Below are positions 21,694-21,721 of a stretch of 21,721 nt of DNA, in pieces. Every line of letters starts with the position of its first letter. Within the stretch, counting starts at the first letter, position 1. The notes beneath the pieces are model-generated. The model saw nothing but the letters and a program-made list of their open reading frames with translations. It made no database searches and was not told the DNA's origin. A program made the translations under genes and the position numbers. The stretch is from an uncultured Microbacteriaceae bacterium (GTDB lineage: Bacteria > Actinomycetota > Actinomycetes > Actinomycetales > Microbacteriaceae), in the NCBI GenBank assembly GCA_934661165.1, contig CAKUJB010000019.1, positions 1 through 21,721 of the forward strand, given 5' to 3'.

Positions 21694-21721
21694 GTGAAGC
21701 CGTACTTCGACTCCCCCGCAC
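21694..21721 (+). CDS. Start of a further gene, cut by the window end (possibly glycerophosphodiester phosphodiesterase)
   Basis: GTG at 21694, 7 nt after the SPFH stop, opens a frame reading KPYFDSPA to the window edge. Similar starts are found in actinobacterial glycerophosphodiester phosphodiesterases, but nine codons cannot prove this. Confidence 0.35.

Overview
This window is GC-rich, tightly packed actinobacterial chromosome. The conclusion rests on three things: the diagnostic actinobacterial respiratory genes (ctaF, dihaem qcrC, three-helix Rieske qcrA), a DUF3043 gene, and many TAnnnT -10 boxes lying 6-7 nt before start codons (leaderless mRNAs). Gene content resembles Microbacteriaceae, but the family assignment is inference. 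I see no tRNA, rRNA, CRISPR array, insertion sequence or integrase.

Layout. 1-984: an open frame joining the start of a diacylglycerol-kinase-like motif to the C-terminal half of DNA primase (dnaG), a probable chimera. 986-1855: an orphan ABC ATPase lacking two catalytic residues. 1864-2412: DUF3043 membrane protein, divergent from an M20 dipeptidase (2433-3842). 3852-4235: A-type Fe-S carrier. 4254-7285: ctaC-ctaD-ctaF (aa3 oxidase subunits II, I, IV), closed by a strong terminator. 7286-7751: non-coding region between convergent operons, holding two terminators and a long unexplained hairpin. 7752-11882 (minus): ctaE-qcrC-qcrA-qcrB, which complete the cytochrome bcc-aa3 supercomplex. 11960-13012: trpD, divergent from ctaE as in other actinobacteria. 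13025-14530 (minus): glycerol kinase.

14544-16369 is the least ordinary part. An OhrR/MarR-type regulator and a membrane-tethered HExxH protein form one minus-strand operon. It is divergent from a 100-aa zinc-ribbon-like protein. A perfect 16-bp palindrome sits on the start codon of the small gene and close to the -35 region of the regulator. 16348-17832 (minus): a zinc-finger SDR with a non-canonical active site. 17999-18919: an AEC-family permease preceded by a promoter with an operator-like dyad and two tiny overlapping reading frames. 18981-20213 (minus): SDR plus Nudix hydrolase operon. 20308-21686: NfeD-like plus SPFH/stomatin-like pair. 21694 to the end: start of another gene.

Functionally the centre is aerobic respiration: menaquinol to QcrB/QcrA, to QcrC haems, to CtaC CuA, to CtaD haem a3-CuB. 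The flanks carry housekeeping enzymes and small regulated cassettes.
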